This document shows positions 1-11,468 of a DNA stretch of 62,867 nt, one piece after another (position 1 is the stretch's first letter; each line of letters starts with the position of its first letter). The stretch lies in contig KQ481938.1 in NCBI GenBank assembly GCA_001430745.1, positions 1,762,285 through 1,825,151 of the forward strand, written 5' to 3'. A program made the position numbers and the translations under genes. Source of the stretch: Auxenochlorella pyrenoidosa (taxonomy: Eukaryota; Chlorophyta; Trebouxiophyceae; Chlorellales; Chlorellaceae). The notes below the pieces were generated by a model, which did not search any database, was not told where the DNA came from, and was given only the letters and a program-made list of their open reading frames with translations.

Positions 1-2016
1 GGGGGGGCGCGAGCGCTGGAAAGGACGAGCTCAGGTGCCGGGCACGCGTACGGCAGCAGCGCCAATGAATGGCGCGTGCGACGGTGGTCTCCCTTGGACG
101 AATCACCGCGCGGCGCAGGCTGTCAGCCTGCTGCCATCTAGACCAAAGCGCCGCCCTCTGGCTTGCGGCCAGCAAAACAGAGGTGCAGCATTGGAGGAGA
201 ACAGGTGGCAACTGCCGCCCGACCCCCACCCGCCCACCCACCTTGTTGCCGCGGCTCAGGCGCAGCTTGCCGTCAGGGGAGAGGTAGGTGATGTCCAGCC
301 AGCCCTTGCGCTCGTCGCCCAGCAGCTGGAAGGGGACGGGGTAGGGCACCTTGAAGGGCAGCGCCTTGAAGCTGAAGGCCGCGCTGCACTTGGAAGGGCG
401 GGAGGCAGGGGGTGCGCGCCAGCAGTGAGGCCCAGGCGCGGCACATGGCGGCCGCCAGGGGCGCCGCCCACACACAACCCGCTGCACACTTGCGCTGGAA
501 CACCACGGACCCCAGAGATGCCCTCAGCCCCCTGGCCGGCTGAGCGCTGAGTGCGAGCACCTGAGCGCCGTGCTGGCACGCGCCAACGTCTGCCCCTGCT
601 CCTGCCCCCGCCCCCACCGGTCAAACTGAAAGTCTGCACGCATGTTGGGCCGCGCTGGGGGGTCCGTTGAAGAGACCCCCAGGATGCCAAAGGGCAGGCC
701 CTTGCCGGAGCGGGGCGTGAAGCCGGGCAGCGGGCGCAAGTCAGTGTTGGCCTCTGCCTCCACCTGCGAGACCCAAGGCGGGGAGGAGGGGCAGCCGGCA
801 GTGGCGCGCCGAGCCTGCGCCGGCCGCGGCCTCCCTCTGAAGGCGGCGCGTAGAGGAGAGACTGTGCTGTGCACTCAATGGCCAGTGCAGCAGCGGCGCA
901 CCCCTGGGCATGCCCATGGGAATGCCCACGCCGGGAAAAGCCCCGCCGCCGGCCCGGTCGACCTGGCCACCCAGCTGCCGGGTTGGCTGCAGGCTCCCCG
1001 GGCCCTGGGGCTGGGCCTCTGCAGGGGGCCAGGCCTCACCCGCAGGAAGCCGACCGAGGGGCCAAAGTCGACCACCTGGGAGATGCGCGCCTCCTGCTGC
1101 GGGTCGGCCAGCTGGATGTCCTGGTACACTGCAGGGGGGGGGGGGGGGGGGGGGCTAGTGGCGTGTCGGCGCAGCCAGGCACGCAACACCGCCAGCGGGC
1201 GCCAAGCAGACGGCCCGGTGGGCAGTCGCTTCAGACGCAGTATGCTCAGCACGCGCCGGTTGGGCCGCTCGGCTCAAGGGGCAGGGCACGGAGGCTTTGG
1301 GCGTGACCCCCACCTGAGAAGCTGTCCACTGCGGTGAATGTGCGCTGGATGGGCGAGGCGGTGCCTGGGCGAGTCGTGAACAGCAGCCGCCACCGCCCGT
1401 CGAGCAGCGGGCTGGCAGTGGGGGCCTGCGGGAAGGCAAGTGGGCACAGAGAGAAGAACGCTTGAGGTGCAAGGTGACCTACATCAGCAGCATAGGGGTT
1501 TGGCAGCCTGCATGCCGCTTCTTGCTGCGTCAAGCGCCCACCTGGATGCCGCCATCCGCCTCCAGAATCGCCACCGCCTCCTCAAACTGCTCCTGCTGCT
1601 CTGGGGACATGCCGCCCTTGCCGCGACCCTGCACATCCTCGATGGCCTCGAGCACTGCCTGCTGCGCACGCTCCAGCTGCAGGGCAACGAGGAGGCGTGC
1701 ATGGGCGGCAAGCGTACTTGATAGTGTGCCATGAAGAGCGTCGGTTGAGCGTTGGCATGACCATTAAACCTGAGCGGTGCCATCGCACGCAGCAGTTCCG
1801 TCTGGTGCTTGCCTTGCGATCGAGGCTGACAATTTTGATGGTGCTGGGCTCGGCACGGGTGGCAACTGCCGCAGCGGCAGCGACCGGTGCCACCTCACGG
1901 AGGCGGCGCCCTGGCCGGCGCTGGTGGTGCTGCGCAGCCACTCTGGGTTGCCGCGCCGCCCTGCTGCTGCATTCCATTGCGCTGCATTGCAGCTGGATCG
2001 TCGACAGCGTGGTCAT
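1..2016 (-). CDS. Plastid lipid-associated protein / fibrillin (PAP_fibrillin), 3' end outside window
   Basis: A multi-exon gene on the minus strand that matches the plastid fibrillin (PAP) family, structural lipid-binding proteins of plastoglobules and thylakoids. The start at 2016 gives a Ser/Thr/Arg/Ala-rich N-terminus that looks like a transit peptide. Exons read in order: KHQTELLRAMAPLR near 1800; QLERAQQAVLEAIEDV near 1670-1545; LLDGRWRLLFTTRPGTASPI near 1430-1320 (the family's 'DGxWxLLYTT' motif); YQDIQLADPQQEARISQVVD near 1130-1045; a segment ending NMRADFQFDR near 770-620; and FKVPYPVPFQLLGDERKGWL...LDITYLSPDGKLRLSRGNK, ending at 242. The final motif matches the family's 'YLDxxLRISRGNKG'. 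The usual following 'GTxFVL' exon was not found between 241 and 1, so the last coding exon probably lies to the left of the window. The family call is firm; exon edges and the start are approximate. Confidence 0.82.
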
Positions 2017-2362
2017 GGCGTTGAGGAGAGCGAAATTTGAGCTGCTGCCACTTTGCGCCAGAGCCCCAGGCTCTCCCACCGGCTTTGTGTCAGTTTCAAA
2101 AGATAAACAACGAATTCCAGATGCGTGGCAGCCGAATGCAAGTGGTGGTGAGGGCTCTGAGTGGGGAAGGGCCAAGGCAGGGACCGCGCCGTGCACGCCG
2201 CCGCTGCCACTATTCCCTGCACCTCGCACTGCCATTCTGTCTCCTTTGTAAGGTCAAATTTTCTGAGATCATTTTTGAGCCCCAAAACTCGCGTCAGCGA
2301 CGCTTCAGCGCTGCCTGTGCCGCCCACACACTGGCCGCTGCCTCCCGAAGCCCCTCTGCACC

Positions 2363-4499
2363 ATGCCCAGCACCGCCGTCTCAGCAACACTGGGCACGAT
2401 CGGAGGCCTCGCAGGCCTGGCGCTGATTGGGTGGCCACTGGCAATCTGGTGACAAGAGGGCGCTGGCGGGAGGTGCTGCGCCGCAAAGCTGTGCATCGTT
2501 GCTCGTGGGCGGAGCCTGCGCTTTGCAGATGCTCGTTTCACACCGGCGATACGTGCACGTGATGCTGTCAAGCTGCTCCAATCAGCGCCTGCGCTCATCC
2601 GCTGATCAAGTCCTGTCTGCTCCTGCCCCCGCCGCCCTCGCCCACGCAGGTATGAAGTGAGAAAGTGTGAGAAGCCTCGGTACACGCTGCTGCGCACGCT
2701 GGGCCTGCGCCGCGGCTGGTTCGGGCGCACCTCCCCCGCGGCAGAGGTGCGGCGGTACGCGCCCTACCTGATGGCCGAGGTGACCCTGCAGGGCGGCGAC
2801 ATGGAGGATGCGCTGTCGGGCGGCTTCCGCCAGGTGGGACGTGGGGGCCAGGGGCTGGGCACGAGGATTGGTGGCGGGGGCGGGGGGGTGGGGTGGGCTA
2901 GTGGGGGCGGGGGCCCTGCTGTCGTTTGGTGTAAAAGGCGGCGCTGCCGCGCTGTCTCGCGCGCCCTCACGGCCCCAACCTCGCCAGCATGACACCCTCT
3001 CCATTTCAGCATGCCTTCACGCCCCCAAGGACACCACGCCCCGAACGCAGATCGCGGGCTTCATATTTGGCAAGAACGTGGCCCCCGAGGGCGACGGCTC
3101 CCGCAAGGTGGCCATGACCGCGCCCGTCACCCTGGAGATGGGGCCCGCCGCCAGCGACAGCCAGAAGATTGCCATGACGTCGCCCGTCACCGCTGAGCTG
3201 GGGCCAGGTGGGCCGGCGGCGTTTGTATCTGAGGAGCTGGGCGGGAGCGGGGATGGGCTGATGAGCTGCCTGGACTGTCTGGGCTGAAGAACCGTCTGGG
3301 CAGAAATCTGGCCAAGGGATTCCAGGCCTCCCAGTGCTGCTGCTCACTCGCCCGGCTTGCAAACCCACCCCATGCGCTCCTGCGGACGCTGTCATCCACA
3401 GCTCTGTGCCCGCTGCCCCCAAAACTCGCCCCCACCTTGCCCAGGCAACGTGTACAAGGTGTCATTCATCATGCCCTCCCAGTACACAGCAGAGTCCCTC
3501 CCCAAGCCTGGTGGGTTGGGGCTGGGGGAGGGGCGCGCCCAGCCCTTGCCAGCAGGCTGTGCACCACGATCAGAGGCGCTTGACCCCGGGCGCGTTTCCA
3601 CTCCTGGCTGACCTCCAGCTGGCCACATGCTTCCCAGCCTGTGTGTGATCGACATGCCTGCTTGCCAGGGGACTGCCTCCCCCCCCCCGCTTGACATGCC
3701 CTCGCAGCTTGCAAGCCTTGCCCGCTCTGCCTGCTCGCGCACCGAGGTGCGCGGCTGCCCTTCCCTTTGCCTGAGCTCGTTGCCCCCTTGCTCGCTCGCC
3801 TGCTCCCGGGGCACAGTCAATCCAAACGTCCTGATCAAGGAGATGCCGGCCCGCACCATGGTGGCCCTGACCTGGCACGGCAAGAGCCCACGCGAAGCAG
3901 AGGTGCGCGAGAAAGGCGTGTCGTGAGCAGCTGGGGTGCGGGAGGGCAGCGCTAACCCGTCCACCTCTAACGCATGTTCTCCTGCCTCTCGCCGCTGCCG
4001 CAGGTGGAGCGGCGCAAGGCGGAGCTGCTGGAGCTGATGGCCGAGGCGGGGCTCAAGCCCAAGGGGCACGTGCACTGCTGGCAGTACGGTGCGTGGGCAC
4101 GGGAGGCGCGGTGCACGCGGTGTAAGGGGGTGCCACACTCCGCGCCCAGCATGCGCCCCTCCCTGCCTCGCTGCTGAACGGAATGCTGCCACCCGCGCTC
4201 CCTGCTCTCCCTGCCCTGCAGACCCGCCATTCCAGTGGCGCTGGTTCCGCACCAATGAGGTAAGTGAAGCCTGCGCACGCAGAGGATGGGCTGGCAGGGA
4301 CCTGTCTGCAGCATGCGAGCCCCTGCGGGCGCTGCCGGTGCGGCCTGCGCACCCCCAGCCGTGGCTTTGCCAGCCCCCGCCAGCAGGCTCCTAGCCTCAC
4401 ACATTCCTGGGTGCTGTCCCCTGCAACCCGCCCACCCCCACCGGCAACCCCCTGCAGATCTTGTTTGAGGTAGAGGAGCCCGCGGCTGCCACCAGCTGA
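2363..4499 (+). CDS. SOUL-family heme-binding protein
   Basis: Eight exons join in frame: 2363-2449, 2650-2833, 3051-3207, 3445-3510, 3817-3902, 4004-4088, 4222-4259 and 4458-4499, ending in TGA. The first exon encodes a hydrophobic stretch (TIGGLAGLALIGWPLAIW), possibly a membrane anchor or targeting signal. The body shows SOUL hallmarks: YEVRKCEKPRYTLL, EVRRYAPYLMAEVT, FRQIAGFIFGKN, KVAMTAPV, a second KIAMTSPV, YKVSFIMPSQYTAESLPKP, and IKEMPARTMVALTWHG, with a C-terminal FQWRWFRTNEILFEVEE. SOUL proteins bind heme or tetrapyrroles; in algae several are plastid- or eyespot-associated. The protein is about 240 residues, normal for the family. The exon 3 start at 3051 was chosen because it restores phase 0 and gives a continuous FRQIAGF. 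An upstream AG at 3009 would shift the frame. Confidence 0.9.
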
Positions 4500-6115
4500 G
4501 CATGCAAAGCAGCACTGTGCGGTCGACAAGCATGCAGGCACTTGGGATGGAACAGGGTTCGAGAACAAGAACTGGGTTCAACACGAACTTCTGTGTGTCA
4601 CAGTTTCTTTTTAGAGCATTCTGTGGCACAGCTGTACATGCGCGACACCCTCGGCGGCACCCTCTGCTGCTTCTGCCGCCTTGCTGCCATCCATTGTGCA
4701 ATAGGATTGCTTGGTGCCTGTTTGCCAAGCTGCAGTCTCACAGCGGATACCGTCAGCTTACAGGTGCTCTTCAGTAGAGGCGTTAATATGATGTCTGAGC
4801 ATCACGCATGCTCAGCTGCGGCGGCATCAAGCCGCTTGCGGGGTAAAGATCCAAGTTTATGCGGTTGTGCTAGTGTACATCTAACCAAGGAAGCAAAACT
4901 GAAGCACAGTCAGTGCTTGCAGCAGCTCACAGCAGGCGGGGCCCCTCCTCCAGCAGTTCACCCTCCATCCTTCTGTGGCAGGCAGAGACTTGGTTGAGCA
5001 GCGTGGGTGGCGATTCAACGGCTGCCAATCCACAATGGTCTCCCATCCGACCGGCACCTCACATCGCACTTTCCACGCGCTCTCAAGCCCGTTTGCTGCA
5101 TCTGCAGTGCTTACCGAAACTCCTGGGCGCGTGGAGACAGGGGGCGGCCGGTGAGTGGAGACACAGGAACACCATCAGCCTCCTGTGCAGCTGCAGCCGC
5201 CGCCTGCATGAAGCACTTGCAGCAAGTCGCGGCGGCGGCGGTGGCTGCACGTGAGCTACAGACCTTCGAAACAGACACACACAAGCAATTCAGCATGTCT
5301 TGTGCTCCTCCGACACGGGCACGAGACTGCCTCACAAACCTGCGGCACGGTGAGGGGTGAGGGGCCGGCGGCCTGGGGGCTGGTGGGACTTGCGGGCTCC
5401 TTGTGGCCGGTTACGGCCATTTTGGCCTGGCTGGCGAGGTTGCGGAGCATGTCCATACTGCTGGAGCTGCTCGGGTGGTGGCCAGCTGGTTTGAGTGCTC
5501 GAGGAATGCCTGAAACAGCCTTGATTGATAATCCACGCAATTACATGCACATGCATGCAGGAAACAGGCGGCCTTGGGGCGACCGCGGCAGCGCTGTGCC
5601 TCAGCGGACTCGCCGCACTGCAGTACCGGAGCCCAGGAAAGCTGGGCGCTTTGAGCTGTTCAAGGGCACAGTGTGTTGTGTACTCAAATCTCGTTTTTTG
5701 GTACAAGGAGGCATACAAAAAGTAACATCATGCAGATGAAACGCGTGGGGGTGCTGTGGTTGCGCACGCAAGTTTGGTTTACCGGGCGCTGGATGCTGGG
5801 TGTGGACAACGGCACCCTTGAGATCACACCCCGCAGGTTGACTTTTGGGTGATTCAGAATCTTTCTGGACAATGGTGAGATCATTCGGGGACTCAGAAAG
5901 ATCAATTGGCCAACATCAGATGGGATCGCTCCGGGTTCCACTGCTGCGCGCTGAGCCGTGCCCCTCTTCAGCAGCCACTTCATCTCCTCGCCGCCAAGGC
6001 GCTTCCTCACGTTTCCAGCACCTCCGATCATATAACATATCCTCTCTAGCGGGAATGAGGGCCCTGTAAGCCCAGGCTGTCGCCAGGCTACCTCCGCTGC
6101 AGCTCCCGCTCAGCC
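4500..6115. other. Intergenic region, no supported plus-strand gene
   Basis: This is about 1.6 kb between the SOUL stop and the next start. The left part is presumably the SOUL 3' UTR. From about 5500 to 6115 the base composition becomes AT-richer (for example 5690-5740 and 5840-6050), as expected for a promoter of the gene starting at 6116. One weak minus-strand candidate is listed separately. Confidence 0.4.
4880..5455 (-). CDS. Possible small hypothetical gene
   Basis: A minus-strand ATG at 5455 opens MDMLRNLASQAKMAVTGHKE..., followed by a Pro/Ser-rich stretch. It can be extended through splice-like sites (CCGCAG near 5345, a TTTCG|GTAAGC donor near 5115) into AQEADGVPVSPLTGRPLS and then VGWETIVDWQPLNRH near 5050-5000. 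No family is recognised and the exon joins are not unique. It may be a real short gene or chance open frame in GC-rich DNA. Confidence 0.2.
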
Positions 6116-6933
6116 ATGCAGGGCTGGGACGCGCCGCTGCGCTCTCTGCTGGCCCAGGGCAAGCTGACAGGCTACGCCCTCCTTGACCACCGTTCCGGAG
6201 GCTGCCTCTCAACCTGCGGTGACCTCCAAGTGCTGTGGGGCGATGGCCAGCAGCCCTCATCGGCCTGCCAGGATCTGTGGGCGCTCTTCCATACGAGTGA
6301 GCGGCCGGCCGAGAAGGATGTGGCCTGCTGTCCGCCGCCGCTGCCAGCGCCCTTCCTTGCATTTGCTGCTTCTCACAGCTGGCTTGGTGTGCTGCAACCC
6401 TCCACTGAAGCCACCTCGCAAGATCACCTGGACCTTTGCGGACAGCATGCTCTTGTAGTGCAGCGCAGCGACAGCAGTGTGTATGCAGGTGGGCTCCTGT
6501 CGGGTGCATAGCGTTGCAGATGGGTGCAGATGCGCGCGGCGGGGGAGGGGGGGGGGGGGGCCTGCTGCCACCTCCCTCGAAGGCCTGACCTTGCTGCTAG
6601 GGTTTGGGGCATCCAGTACCCATACAAAACCCTGGTTGCAGTGAGTCGCGGCAAGCAGCTTGGTATCACAGCGCACTACCTGCCGTCTGGCATTTTGGTG
6701 ACCGCGTCTCGGTGCGTCGAGGCCCCCGTCTGCTCTGGCCCTGCAGATGGTGCTGCTTTCAGGCAAACTGGTCCTGCCTCTGTTGGCACACCCTGACCTG
6801 CCAACCCCTGCCGCCATAAGTAGCCTGGCTGCCTCTGCCCTCCCGCTCAACCACCCCACGCAGGAGGCCACAGTGGCTGCAGGTGGTGGCGCCCAAGGTG
6901 GAGGCCGTGTGCGACCAGCTGCGGCAGCCATGA
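6116..6933 (+). CDS. Small profilin-like protein (tentative)
   Basis: An ATG at 6116 opens MQGWDAPLRSLLAQGKLTGY and continues ALLDHRSGGCL. It can be spliced at 6297 (ACGA|GTGAGC) into an exon ending DSSVYA (about 6488), then VSRGKQLGITAHYLPSGIL from about 6641, then MVLLSGKL from 6747, then VVAPKVEAVCDQLRQP with TGA at 6931-6933. The order (N-terminal W plus a helix, 'GYALLDHRSGG', a strand-loop 'SSVYAVSRGKQLGI', then a terminal 'VEAVCDQL' helix) resembles the roughly 130-residue profilin fold (WxxY...AAIxGHDG...YxRKGxxGxxxxKTxQAL...VVExLxDYL). Identity is low, so this is a fold-level suggestion. A roadblock/longin-like small protein is the alternative. The exon 2 acceptor is not settled. Confidence 0.4.
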
Positions 6934-7781
6934 GCGCAGCATCCCCGAACATCAACTTGCTTCTGCCAGAGTGCTTGCCAGTGTCTGACCGCTCGTTTTG
7001 GCATGGTGCATTTCTGACCCTTGCCTGGTCTGCCCCTCTGCCATGTCGTACACCCTGCCACCGCCCTGCCTAATGGCCTGAGAACAGAAGGGCATGATGG
7101 GATCTTATTGCCTGTGCGGATCACCAGGAGTGAGAGGAGCCGACATGAGCCCGTTGTGCATGCCTCCTCGCCCTGCAGTTGCGTCCGCCGCCGGCCCTGG
7201 GCACTGCCAGCCCCGCAGTGCAGCCCTAGGCAAGCATGGCAGGTGCACCTGTCGTCCATAGCTCAATCCTTGTGGTGTGCCCCCCTCTCACAACAACTTG
7301 ACACGAGCGCAATCAAAGGATCAAAGGGTTTCATGTGCCTGTGTGCATTGGCTTGGCCTGGCAATCGCCCCGCAGCAGTGGCAGGTTGCCACCATGCTGC
7401 AGGCACTTCCAGAACAGCATTTCCTCGCTTCCTTGTCGCTCGATCGCACCTTTCTCTGCTTGTGCTCTCTTGCCATACCCGGCCTGCAAACTCGTAACAA
7501 GATGGCTTTACAAATGGCTGCACACTTGGCACATCTGAGCAAATGCTACCAGGGCAACTGGGCAGCCGAGAGTCACGGGCGGCGGGAGGGGTCGGGCTGC
7601 TCCAGGGGCAACGGCCGACAGGATGGCGAGGCTGTTGCCTTGGAGAAGTATACGGGGAGGCCCGCAAGGGAAAGGGTACAGCAGGTGCAGAGCGCGGGGG
7701 CGCAAGGAGGTCGAAACATACGCAAAGGAAGCGCTGCTGCTTGCAGGGAAGGGGCAGCAAGCCTGCACATTGCGAGCCGCA
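6934..7781. other. Intergenic region containing a block also found at 53.0-53.3 kb
   Basis: No gene is supported. The stretch 7140-7400 (GTGCATGCCTCC..CCTGCAG..., then AGGTGCACCTGTC, TATAGCTC-like, CTTGACAC, TGCATTGGCTTGGCCTGGCA and CCACCATGCTGCAG) matches 53045-53345 in the same order with scattered differences. About 7500-7780 matches 49060-49340 and is the 3' flank of the small minus-strand gene. The block therefore marks the left edge of duplication Z. Confidence 0.6.
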
Positions 7782-8707
7782 TCACTTGCAGAAGGTTGAG
7801 AACTTCACTGCAAAGTGGGCCAACCAGCAGGCAGCGAGCCCAAACACAAGGCTGTGCATTGCGTTGCCAAAAAAGGCGGTTGCAACGGACATGACCGCAA
7901 AGGCCGCCGCCCAGAGTGCCGCTTCCATGGCCCGGTCTTGCATGATCTCACGTGAGTGCTGCATGTCTTACATTATCTCGTGCGAGCGCTGCATCGGGCG
8001 CAGCTCGCGGGCCGGCCGCATGTGCTCGCGGTCCTGCCCAGGCTTGGCGGCAAACACGGTCGCGGTGGCGCCACGCAGGCAGCGCCGAGGCGGCAGCAGA
8101 CAGGTCGCGCCTGCACACGCAGGGCCAGGCGAGCAGGAGTGAAGAGAGCATGACAACCAAATCGCTGCAGTTGCTGGCGGCCAAGCCTGCCTGCCGCCGC
8201 CGATGTCGGCGCTGGCAAAGGCATGTCGGGATCTAAGGAGGCAAACCGGACGCGTTGGCCAGAAGCAAAACCGGACGCGTTGCCCAGGCCGCCCAGCAAC
8301 AAGTAAAGACAATGCTTGCACCAGCTGAGCGGCACGCTCACCTGTGAAGCGGCCCCCAGCCGGCGGTGCCGCCAGCGCCGGCAGCGAGACCACCTTCAGC
8401 GCGCCTGGCGGCGTTCCTGCACAGGCAGATCCAGGTAAAGAGTGCGTGGATGGGAGAGTGTTAAGTAAAGCGCTCCCGGTTGCAGCTGCCGGCGGCCATC
8501 CCGCAACCGCTGGCATGGATGGCAGCACTGTGGTGCTGAGAACGCAATACCAGACCCACCAGCCACACCGCAGATCGATAGAATGGCTTCAAGCGTGGAG
8601 CAGCGCACGTTCTTGAACGACGTAGCCTGCACACCTGTGAGGAGCCGCCCGCCCGGCGCCGCCAGCGCTGGCGGCGGCGAGATCACCTTCAGCGCGCTTG
8701 GCGGCAT
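7782..8707 (-). pseudogene. Small two-helix membrane protein, copy 1, interrupted by an in-frame stop
   Basis: This is the minus-strand partner of the gene at 49338-50206. Exon a starts at ATG 8707 (MPPSALKVISPPPALAAPGG). Exon b near 8415-8343 repeats the same theme (PPGALKVVSLPALAAPPAGG). Exon c (about 8110-7782) reads GATATVFAAKPGQDREHMRP, then MQRSHEIM, a TAA stop at 7968-7970, then MQHSREIMQDRAMEAALWAA and two hydrophobic helices (ALWAAAFAVMSVATAFF; LVFGLAACWLAHFAVKF) ending FCK. The stop lies in a 30-bp tandem duplication that the 49-kb copy lacks. As it stands the main product loses both helices. The 60-residue tail starting at MQHSREIM could be made only from its own ATG. The family is unknown; the Ala/Arg-rich N-terminus suggests organelle targeting. 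Confidence 0.5.
7941..8000. repeat. 30-bp imperfect tandem duplication creating a stop codon
   Basis: Unit 1 is 7941-7970 and unit 2 is 7971-8000. They differ at about eight positions. On the minus strand they encode MQRSHEIM-stop-D and MQHSREIMQD. The duplication is absent from the paralog near 49.5 kb, where the corresponding protein is continuous. Confidence 0.75.
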
Positions 8708-8967
8708 GGCGGGCGCTGCTCCCAGGGTGTGGAGATGGTTTCTAGTGGCCTTTGCGGGCCGCCTGCAGCGTGCAGGCTGCAGGAGGCGGCGAGGAGCCCC
8801 TGCTGGTGCCTCTGGGCGCAAGTTGAGGGAGCTGCCGGCCGGTGAATATGGCACGATGACGAGTGGAACGCACTCAAAGCCCGGGAGGGGTGCGCATGGG
8901 TGAGTTTATGGCCTGTCTCACGTGTCCGCATAAAGCACAGCTCGGGTTTGCCCTTCTGTCTGCTCAG

Positions 8968-11468
8968 ACGGAGAGTGCACGGCTTTCGGGTGATCCAAGA
9001 CCTGCTGGCGGCCCGCCAGGTATGCCCAAGAAAGCAATCGAGTCATGCTTGCCCTTTGGCTTCGAACGAAGCCCCCCTTTCAGGGACGCAGGCTGCTGCC
9101 ATACTTGCCTGGGGGAGCCTGACCAGCCAGAAAGAGCCAGCGAGCGCCGCGTGAGCGAATGGTGCCCTGCCGCCGCACCATCGCCGCTGCACCGCCGCTG
9201 CGCCCGGCCACCTTCCGACTGCAGCGCTATATTCCCCTGGCCCCTGCCCCTGCAGTTGACTAGCACAGCGCGCACCCGCGTGATGCTGCTTGGGGCGAGC
9301 TGGCGCGCGCAGGCACTGCCTGCGTGCGGCTTCAGTCCCGGCCGCTTCACCGCTCCCAGGCAGCACCCGACGTTGCCAGGCAACCCCGCAAGGCGCAGGA
9401 GCTGCCAGCACGCCGGCGTCTCCCCCAACGGCGCAGGAGCAGGCGAGGTGAGACGACTCTTGCTTCTAACAGGGGGCTGGTGTGCCGGCTGGTGTGTGCA
9501 AAGAATTTGCCAGTGCAAGCACATGCAGAAGGGGCTCTCGTCGCCGGTCGCCTCCCAGCGCCCGCGTGTTCTTGCCTTGAGTCAGGCCTGCCATGCCAGC
9601 GCCGCCATGGAACGCTAGAGGCCCAGCTGGGTGCTACAGCGCATTATATGCTGTGGCATGGCTGGGACAGCACAGACTTGGGCTCCCTCAGCTGCAAGTC
9701 TGTCTCTGCCTTGCCTGCTTGTCTCAGGAGGAGGCCCCCCCCATGCCGGAGGAGCCGCCCACGCTGGAGGAGGCCTCCACGGTGGAGGAGCTTGAGCAGG
9801 CAGGTTGGGACGCGCTGGGGGAGTCGCAGGGCAGGGCAGCAGAGCTCACGGTGGGAGTTCAGCTCATCGAGAAGATTTGCCCCAGTGTTGCAGATGGTGA
9901 GGAAGGTTTGCTGACAGACGGTGTGGCATGGGGTCTGTTTCTCAAGATACGCTGCGGTTAGACACCGTGGCGATGGGGTGTGCCATGGCAGCTACTTGTA
10001 CAGTCCTCGAGTGAGCGAGGTGGAGGCCTGCCCTGCTGGGCTCGATGTTCTGCTGGCACAGCTTCCGCCCTGTGCCGCCGCCGCTCAGCAGCTGCTTGCT
10101 GCGGGCCACCACGGCATGCTACCTGCCCATGGTCTTCCTACTGCTGCTGCTTGTTGCATGGCTCACGAGTTCAGGTGCTGACATCGCTAGTTATCGCTAG
10201 CTGTGGCCTGCATTGACGGGCAGGTCTTGAAGCCAGTCGTACCATGACACGCCTGTGGTTCCAGCGTGCCACTTCAGAGCCAGTCTGTATGGTGCACTAC
10301 AGGGAGACCACACTTGGCATGTCTGAGCTGCTCAGCCTGCTGGTCCCTGTCATCTCTGATGCCCTGCAGAAGGGGGTGCGCAGCATGCTGGAGGCGATGC
10401 ACGATGAGCTACCACCTGCGCTGAGGCCCTGCGCAAGCTCCCTGCTGCAGGTGGGGCGGCGTGGGATGGGGACCATATTCCTTGCTCTTGCGCAAGCCAG
10501 TTAGTGACAGTGAGCGGAACCAGCAGTCCGTTGTGCATGTGCCGCCGCTACACCCTTCCTGACACACCCCCATCCCTGCACTTTGCTGGATGCGGCCCTC
10601 CTTGCAGAGGGGGCGTTGGGACCAGGATGACGTGGCCATCGTCGCGAACCTCATCATCCTTGCCCGGCTGGAGCGCTTGGAGCAGGTGAGGGCCGCCGCT
10701 GCACGGCTCGCCTGCCTCCCAGCGTCTGCAACCGGCCTTGAGCAACAAGTCGATTCGCGGTTGCCGCTGCTATCCTTGTCCTGTTTCTTTGCAAGCAGGC
10801 ACTGGTGGGCCAGAAGGATCCAGAGGCGGAGCTCGCAAAGAAGGCCAGGGAGGTGAGGAGGGGTCCTCCACAGCTGCTGAGAGTGCGCAGGCATGTATCC
10901 GGCACCCAGTGGCAGCTGGGCGGTGGACGTAGTCGCTGTGCACCCTCTGTCTGTCACTGTATGACCAGCGTTTCAGCTCTCCTCTTTCCTTGCCTCGCCC
11001 GCCTGTCATGCAACATGCTTGTGTCACAGCCTTGTTTGTTGCCTGTAACATGTGGGCCCTCTGCAGCTGCAGCTCCCAGATGCGCTGATCCTGCGCTTCT
11101 CTTGTTATTTGCAGGCTACCGAGGAGCTCAGCCGGCGGTGGGGCCAGGCGGTGAAGCCGGCCTTTGTCATCATGGTCGGCGCCGCTGCCTGCGACATGCT
11201 CATGGGCGACTCCGAAGCCTACCGCACCGCCCTGCTGAGCGCCACACCACTGGTGGAGACCCTGAGCACGCCAGAGAACTGGACGTTCTTTGGGGTGACG
11301 GGCTCGTGGGGCTGGGCCATCAACTACCTGCTGGACGTGCGCAGGGAGCTCAGGTCTGCGCAGCAGGCACAGCGGGAGCTGCAGGGGCTGCAGCAGGCTG
11401 CTGCCGCCGCTGATGCCGCCGCCGCTGATGCGGCTGCTGAGCCTCCGCAGCAGCAGCAGCAGCAGTAG
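8968..11468 (+). CDS. Unknown multi-exon helical protein, copy 1 (paralog of 50465-52789)
   Basis: The gene is recognised by exon-by-exon correspondence with the copy at 50-53 kb. Exons: 8968-9019 (RRVHGFRVIQDLLAARQ); one ending HAGVSPNGAGAGE at about 9448; 9728-9895 (EEAPPMPEEPPTLEEASTVE...ELEQAGWDALGES); about 10290-10450 (MSELLSLLVPVISDALQ, then KGVRSMLEAMHDELPPALRP); 10607-10686 (RGRWDQDDVAIVANLIILAR); 10799-10851 (ALVGQKDPEAELAKKARE); and 11115-11468 (ATEELSRRWGQAVKPAFVIM..., ending in an Ala/Gln tail). The last exon holds two moderately hydrophobic stretches (PAFVIMVGAAACDML; WTFFGVTGSWGWAINYLL) and a coiled-coil-like tail. The true start is unresolved: the ATG that begins the equivalent exon in the other copy (50731) is TTG here. 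No known family; possibly a plastid-targeted membrane protein. Confidence 0.55.
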
